From: Psilocybe azurescens
Taxonomy: Eukaryota > Basidiomycota > Agaricomycetes > Agaricales > Agrocybaceae
Direction of reading: 5' to 3'
Assembly: GCA_023853785.1 (NCBI GenBank)
Contig: JAJIRX010000557.1
Span: 372,001 to 436,000 of the forward strand
DNA length: 64,000 bases
A program made the position numbers and the translations under genes. Positions 59,664 to 64,000 of this stretch are shown here, piece by piece. The stretch's first letter is position 1. Each line of letters opens with the position of its first letter. The notes under the pieces were generated by a model. It did not search any database, was not told the DNA's origin, and saw only the letters and a program-made list of their open reading frames with translations.

Positions 59664-60945
59664 ATGCGGTACGCTGTCCTTATCACTGGCCCAGCTGGTG
59701 CCGGAAAGTCCACATTTACACGCGCGTTCTTGAACCATCTGAGGCTTCAGAAGAGGACAGCCCACCTTGTGAACCTCGATCCAGCAGCTTCGCCTACAAG
59801 CTTCGAGGTCGAACCTGTTATTGATATTAAGGATCTGGTCAGCCTGGAAGACGTCATGACTGAGCTCGAGTACGGCCCAAATGGTGGTTTGGTGTACTGC
59901 TTTGAGTGAGTGAGTGATAAGACAATGACTCCATATTCCTTAAGAGTTCCGGCACGGTATTTAACTTGTTTGCGACTTTAGGTATTTAATGCAGAACATG
60001 GATTGGCTGGAAGAGGAACTCGGCGGATTTGAAGATGATTATCTGGTCTTTGACTGTCCAGGTAGGCCCTTACTTCGATCTGATGCTTCCGGGCAAAATT
60101 CATTCTTTTCTACAGGTCAAATCGAGCTTTATACACATCATCCATTCCTGCCTACCCTTGTGCAAAATTTGACAAGATTGGGCGTCCGAGTCTGTGCCAC
60201 ATATCTAATAGAATCTCAATTCATGGAAGATCGCTATAAATTCTTCAGGTGGGCCATTCCGAACTATTGTATATCGTCATCAGGATTCATGTTTCCGGAA
60301 GTGGGGTCCTGTCTGCCATGTCTGCCATGGTCAATCTTGAAATTCCCTGGATAAACATCATGTCGAAGATGGATCTAGTAACAGCCAATCCAGACGATAA
60401 GTCGGCAGGTGCAAGGAACGGTCTTCGGCTGCGAAAAGACATTGCTCGGTAAGAGTCTCTTTTCCGATTCATAACCTGTGCTACTTTTGGATGTGGTTCC
60501 TGCGCTCTGCATTTATTTTCAATAGGTTGACGGTTGATTAATATTGTTTTCCCCACACAGCTATCTCGATCCTGATCCACTTCTGCTTGCGACACGGCGG
60601 GGCCAGGAAGGAAATACGCCAAACCCCCGTTTCCACGCCCTAAACCAAGCCATAGTTCAATTGGTGAGCTTTTAAGCGCTCGGAAGGCGCGCAGTTTATG
60701 AGCTCATGACTAACATTGAATGTAGATTGAAGACCACCCGCTAGTCTCTTTTCTGCCGCTCGACTTAACCAATCCTGATTCGTTGGAGACGGTGATCAGT
60801 CATATAGACTTTACAATGCAATACGGAGAAGATGAGGAGCCCAAAGAGGTATGTATCTGTCAGCTAAGTTCCACATTTCCGAACGTTGACCGTTTTTGTT
60901 CAGCCCCATGACTTGGACGAGGGTGATTTCCATGACATGGAGTAG
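59664..60945 (+). CDS. GPN3: GPN-loop GTPase 3
   Basis: Small GTPase that helps assemble and import RNA polymerase II. Start [20 protein letters not shown] (P-loop GPAGAGKST) matches the family N-terminus; an in-frame ATG 33 bases upstream (59631) would add [11 protein letters not shown]. Then [34 protein letters not shown] with the Gly-Pro-Asn loop, [29 protein letters not shown] across an intron, [33 protein letters not shown] (SKMD, the guanine specificity motif) and [20 protein letters not shown]. Ends [14 protein letters not shown] with the stop at 60943-60945. Several small introns; no break. Confidence 0.93.
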
Positions 60946-61330
60946 TTTGCGGGGACTTATCCCGAACCCCTGTGTGTCGAATGCGAGGCATAGTTACCTT
61001 ACCTCATCCTATTTCGACTGTATATGCAGGCTGGTACCAGCCTATAGACATCTGCTCGAAAAGTACTTGAACCGCAAGGCCCGGAAGGCTACGTATTACT
61101 ACATGTGTAATATTAAATATCATTATTTAGATAAGATATGGCAAAGAACCCGATTTGATGGGGATGAGATCCGAGGAACACGATCTTGAAGTCGAACCAA
61201 ACGTTTCGGCACCTTTTCATTTCCTTCCTCCTCCCTCTCCACTACTATCCTTCTGTATTTACTTATAAGCACACACACCTACGCCTCAAGTCTCCTCCTC
61301 TTCTCTCAAGACCCGCCAAGTTGAAGCACA
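60946..61330. other. Intergenic region
   Basis: 385 bases between GPN3 and the next plus-strand gene. Pyrimidine-rich before the start codon. No coding signal. Confidence 0.4.
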
Positions 61331-61859
61331 ATGACCACATACTACCCTTCTCAAGCTGGCTATGCCACCACCCAACCCATGATGGGCTATCCCACTACTG
61401 CGGGGTATGGCCAATATGGGATGGCGGGCAGCTACGCTCAACCTGGCGGTGTTATGTACGTACCTTCACATGGCAGCAGTTACAGACACAAACGTAGACG
61501 GCACCACTATTACAATGATTACAGGGTCCAGCCTCAAGTTGCAACAATGGGCACACCTATGGTCGTCGTAAGCACACCTTCCTGCCTTTCGGTCCACTTG
61601 TGCCCACTAAACTCTTGATCACTGTGTCTTCCAGCAACCCACTTACGCTTCTGGGCAGGGATACGGGCGTCACTACAACCATTTCTCGCTCGGAGCACGT
61701 CTCCGTCGTTTCTTCGGCCTAGCACCGTCTAACGGTGTTCGATACAAATCTGACCGTGGTACATGGGGATTTATGGGTTATTCCCGTCGACAGCGATACA
61801 TAGACCCAAGAACAGGCGGAGAAGTCGACAGGCATGGGCGCCCGGTGTACAGAGTGTAG
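61331..61859 (+). CDS. Small Tyr/Gly-rich fungal protein with conserved basic C-terminus
   Basis: Two exons (61331-61569 and about 61636-61859) encode about 153 residues. The N-terminal part is a Tyr/Gly/Gln-rich low-complexity stretch (YPTTAGYGQYGMAGSYAQPG) with a basic patch RHKRRRHHYYNDY. The C-terminal part is GARLRRFFGLAPSNGVRYKS, DRGTWGFMGYSRRQRYID and PRTGGEVDRHGRPVYRV. The last block looks folded and conserved; I recall similar ends in many agaric hypothetical proteins but know no function. No signal peptide or membrane segment. Confidence 0.7.
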
Positions 61860-62340
61860 AGCCCATCAATGCCCACTCTCTATATCCTCCACTCCCTCCG
61901 CGAAATCATATCTTCTCGACTACAATACCAGCTGAGGCTACCACATGCTCATATGATGACAGACATCATACATCACCTCGAAATGATGATGCTCCTCCCT
62001 ACGACCCACCATTACTTACATCACTACGGATTAACTACGTACAAATTATTCTGACATTGACTGCAGTTGTAAAATAGCCATTTCTTGCTCCTTACTATGT
62101 TAACTACAGTTTATGTACAACGATGTCTCCTACAAAACGTGAATGACAAACATTCGAAAGCAATCCAAAAGTAATACAGCAAGCGAGAGCGTGAGTCTCA
62201 ATGATTAGTGTAGACACAAACATAAGGATCTACTTACAAGAAACACGAGTTTAATGTGATAATAGAAAATGTAAGTAGGAAAAATAGTATGCTAGGGTAT
62301 ATTAGACGAAGTTTAGGTCAATCACCTGCAAGGCGCAATC
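61860..62340. other. Convergent intergenic region
   Basis: 481 AT-rich bases between two stop codons; chance frames only. Confidence 0.4.
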
Positions 62341-64000
62341 TCAGTCTTCTTGCATAGCAACTTGATCTTTTAAGCTCTGCTGTTTCATTTTGTCGGCCGC
62401 GATCCAGATTTTCACCTGCTCTTGAATGATTTGAAGGACGTCAATGACAGACTTGCGTGCACGTAATTGTGCGGGGCTATCCCGTGCACCTTCCCAGAGA
62501 ACAGCCAGGTTCACTTCGATCTGGTTCATATATTGTTAGAACATGCGTTGACGTCGATCATATATGAACGGACCTTTGCGCCAATTTGCCCATGGCCTCA
62601 TCCAATGTCTCGCCAATGGCATCAGAGGCTTTGGTCAATCGCTCCATGACAACGTCAGCACCGTCGTCGAAGATATTGTCCTTACAGCCGTCCACATAGC
62701 TGCGGAAGTATGCCTAGTCAAGGAAGAATATTAGATCCTTGTAGGCATGGAAGTGAGTGCATTATTCTAACCTTCTGCCGAGCTACGCTGCCTTTTCCTC
62801 TTTCTTCCATAGCAGTATCGTAACCGTCTACTAATTGAGCTTGAACATGTGGTGCCATACACCTGGAAACCTCTTTCTGTTCGCGATTCATCGTCTCCTT
62901 TACAAGATCCACAGCATTCGCCAATGCCACGCGTGCTTCTTCTACACATGACTCGCCTTGCAGCTTAGCGCGGTCCTTTAGGCCTGGGGCAGCAGTGTCT
63001 TCGACTTCTTTGACGAGAGCAGTGATTGCAGCAAGGGTAGACGTCTGGAAAGGCCCAAACAAATCTGATTCAAATACTTGGCTCCATGAATGAGCAATGT
63101 TTCGAGTGAAGGGATTTATCAACTCCACATTGAGGGTCGCGACGCCACGACCCATGTCGACGCAAGGCTGTCAAAGTGTTATGAGGAAGAAAGAAAAAGG
63201 ATTAGTCAATGCGTGACGTACTCGCTCGGTAGGTGGCCCAGTGCATGCCAATAGTGAATTCGTCAAGGGTACTGAGCGAAGACTCTGCGGCCTATGAAAA
63301 CAAGTTATAGTCAAAGTTGCTACTGTGAAGCTCGAATGAACCTACATTCGCTGCGCCAATTCGGCACTTATCTTCTAGCCCATCTTTGAAGTTCTTTTGT
63401 AGGTCATGAACGCAACTGTCAACTAGTTGGGCAAATTCCTGACAAAATGTTAATATTAATGAATGAAATAACAGGTGCACTCAGTGTCACTCACAGTACA
63501 GAGCCTCGCAGTGACACCAGCAGATTGACTGTCGACCTCGACTTTGGCTACAGGTTCATTCAGCGAATATAAACCGGCACCTATTCCGGCACCTAGACCG
63601 CCCAGGATAGCCTGTAGGGGATCGTCAGCGACCGCATTTGTTCTTGGGGCCGGGGCGTCATCCACTCGAGATTCCCATTTTGTACGCAAAGATTCACGAT
63701 CTATTGCCGTGACATCGCCAATGCCTTGCACATAAGACTGCACCGATTGTACGAAAGCTTGAATATGTGTCATGAACGTTCTTGCTGAACGCTCCCGAGA
63801 AACGATGGTTAACTGATGACACCATTGTTGGAGAGCAGGAATGCCCGTATCATTAACATTAGAAAAACAAGTCGGTTTGCCATCTCCTCTGACTTGGCCT
63901 GTGGAATGATATAATTAAGATTTTGACTTGAGATATTTGATACCAAAAAGAACCTTTGAGGCGAACGTAGTCTCGACTAGAGCAAGTGAAGACCGGAAGA
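62341..64000 (-). CDS. C-terminal part of a large protein, possibly SLIP-GC-like nuclear GTPase
   Basis: Gene runs off the right edge; stop at 62341. Visible exons encode helical, acidic sequence: QAFVQSVQSYVQGIGDVTAI, ILGGLGAGIGAGLYSLNEPV, EFAQLVDSCVHDLQKNFKDG, GVATLNVELINPFTRNIAHS, FGPFQTSTLAAITALVKEVE, AAPGLKDRAKLQGESCVEEA, VDLVKETMNREQKEVSRCMA, GYDTAMEERGKGSVARQKA, IGETLDEAMGKLAQKIEVNL and VIDVLQIIQEQVKIWIAADK. This pattern fits the helical stalk of large fungal P-loop proteins annotated as SLIP-GC-type nuclear GTPases with a DUF7605-like region, which I recall but cannot verify. The GTPase domain would lie beyond the window. Confidence 0.55.

Overview
The window is nuclear DNA from a filamentous basidiomycete, most likely an agaricomycete. 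Genes are broken by many 45-60 base introns with GT..AG borders, they sit on both strands with 0.2-1 kb gaps, and several products (Ure2-type GST, Ncp1-like coiled-coil proteins, GPC1, GH35, DUF3445) have the look of mushroom genomes. I saw no rRNA, tRNA, reverse transcriptase, transposase or CRISPR array. Exon joins were worked out by hand from reading frame and protein conservation.

Layout. 1-1.8 kb: the 3' end of a Rab escort protein and a small basic protein. 2.2-16.9 kb: two GH3 beta-xylosidase genes in inverted orientation, inside 2.9 kb repeat arms (about 2235-5155 and 14012-16943) that flank an 8.9 kb spacer. The spacer holds a DUF3445 gene with two frame breaks and a 1.1 kb intron, an Atf1-like bZIP gene, and about 3.2 kb with no recognisable gene. 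17.2-22.3 kb: mitochondrial ATP synthase subunit d and a large GH35 beta-galactosidase. 23.5-30.8 kb: hexokinase, a superoxide-dismutase-like mitochondrial ribosomal protein, OST2/DAD1 and GPC1. 31.1-36.4 kb: TAD1 and an EF-hand MscS channel. 36.8-40.2 kb: a tandem trio of small coiled-coil genes. 41.1-49.6 kb: an isochorismatase-like hydrolase, a 4 kb serine-rich coiled-coil gene, a B12D/MLRQ protein and an aldo/keto reductase. 49.7-64 kb: AP-3 mu, STI1, IBA57, PET191, GST, a DUF1640 protein, PYM, GPN3, a small fungal orphan, and the 3' end of a large gene that may encode a SLIP-GC-like GTPase.

The three secreted or probably secreted glycosidases (two GH3, one GH35) lie within 20 kb and could act on xylan and galactan side chains. 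Most other genes are housekeeping, many mitochondrial (ATP7, mS42/43-like, B12D, IBA57, PET191, DUF1640).

The most striking point is a set of seven single-base frame breaks in otherwise well conserved genes, six of them in homopolymer runs. This looks more like base-calling error than seven independent pseudogenes, and it should be settled before any of these genes is called dead. I did not find a convincing new molecular system; the best leads are the inverted GH3 duplication, the filled DUF3445 intron, the uncharacterised 10.8-14.0 kb block and the coiled-coil gene trio.
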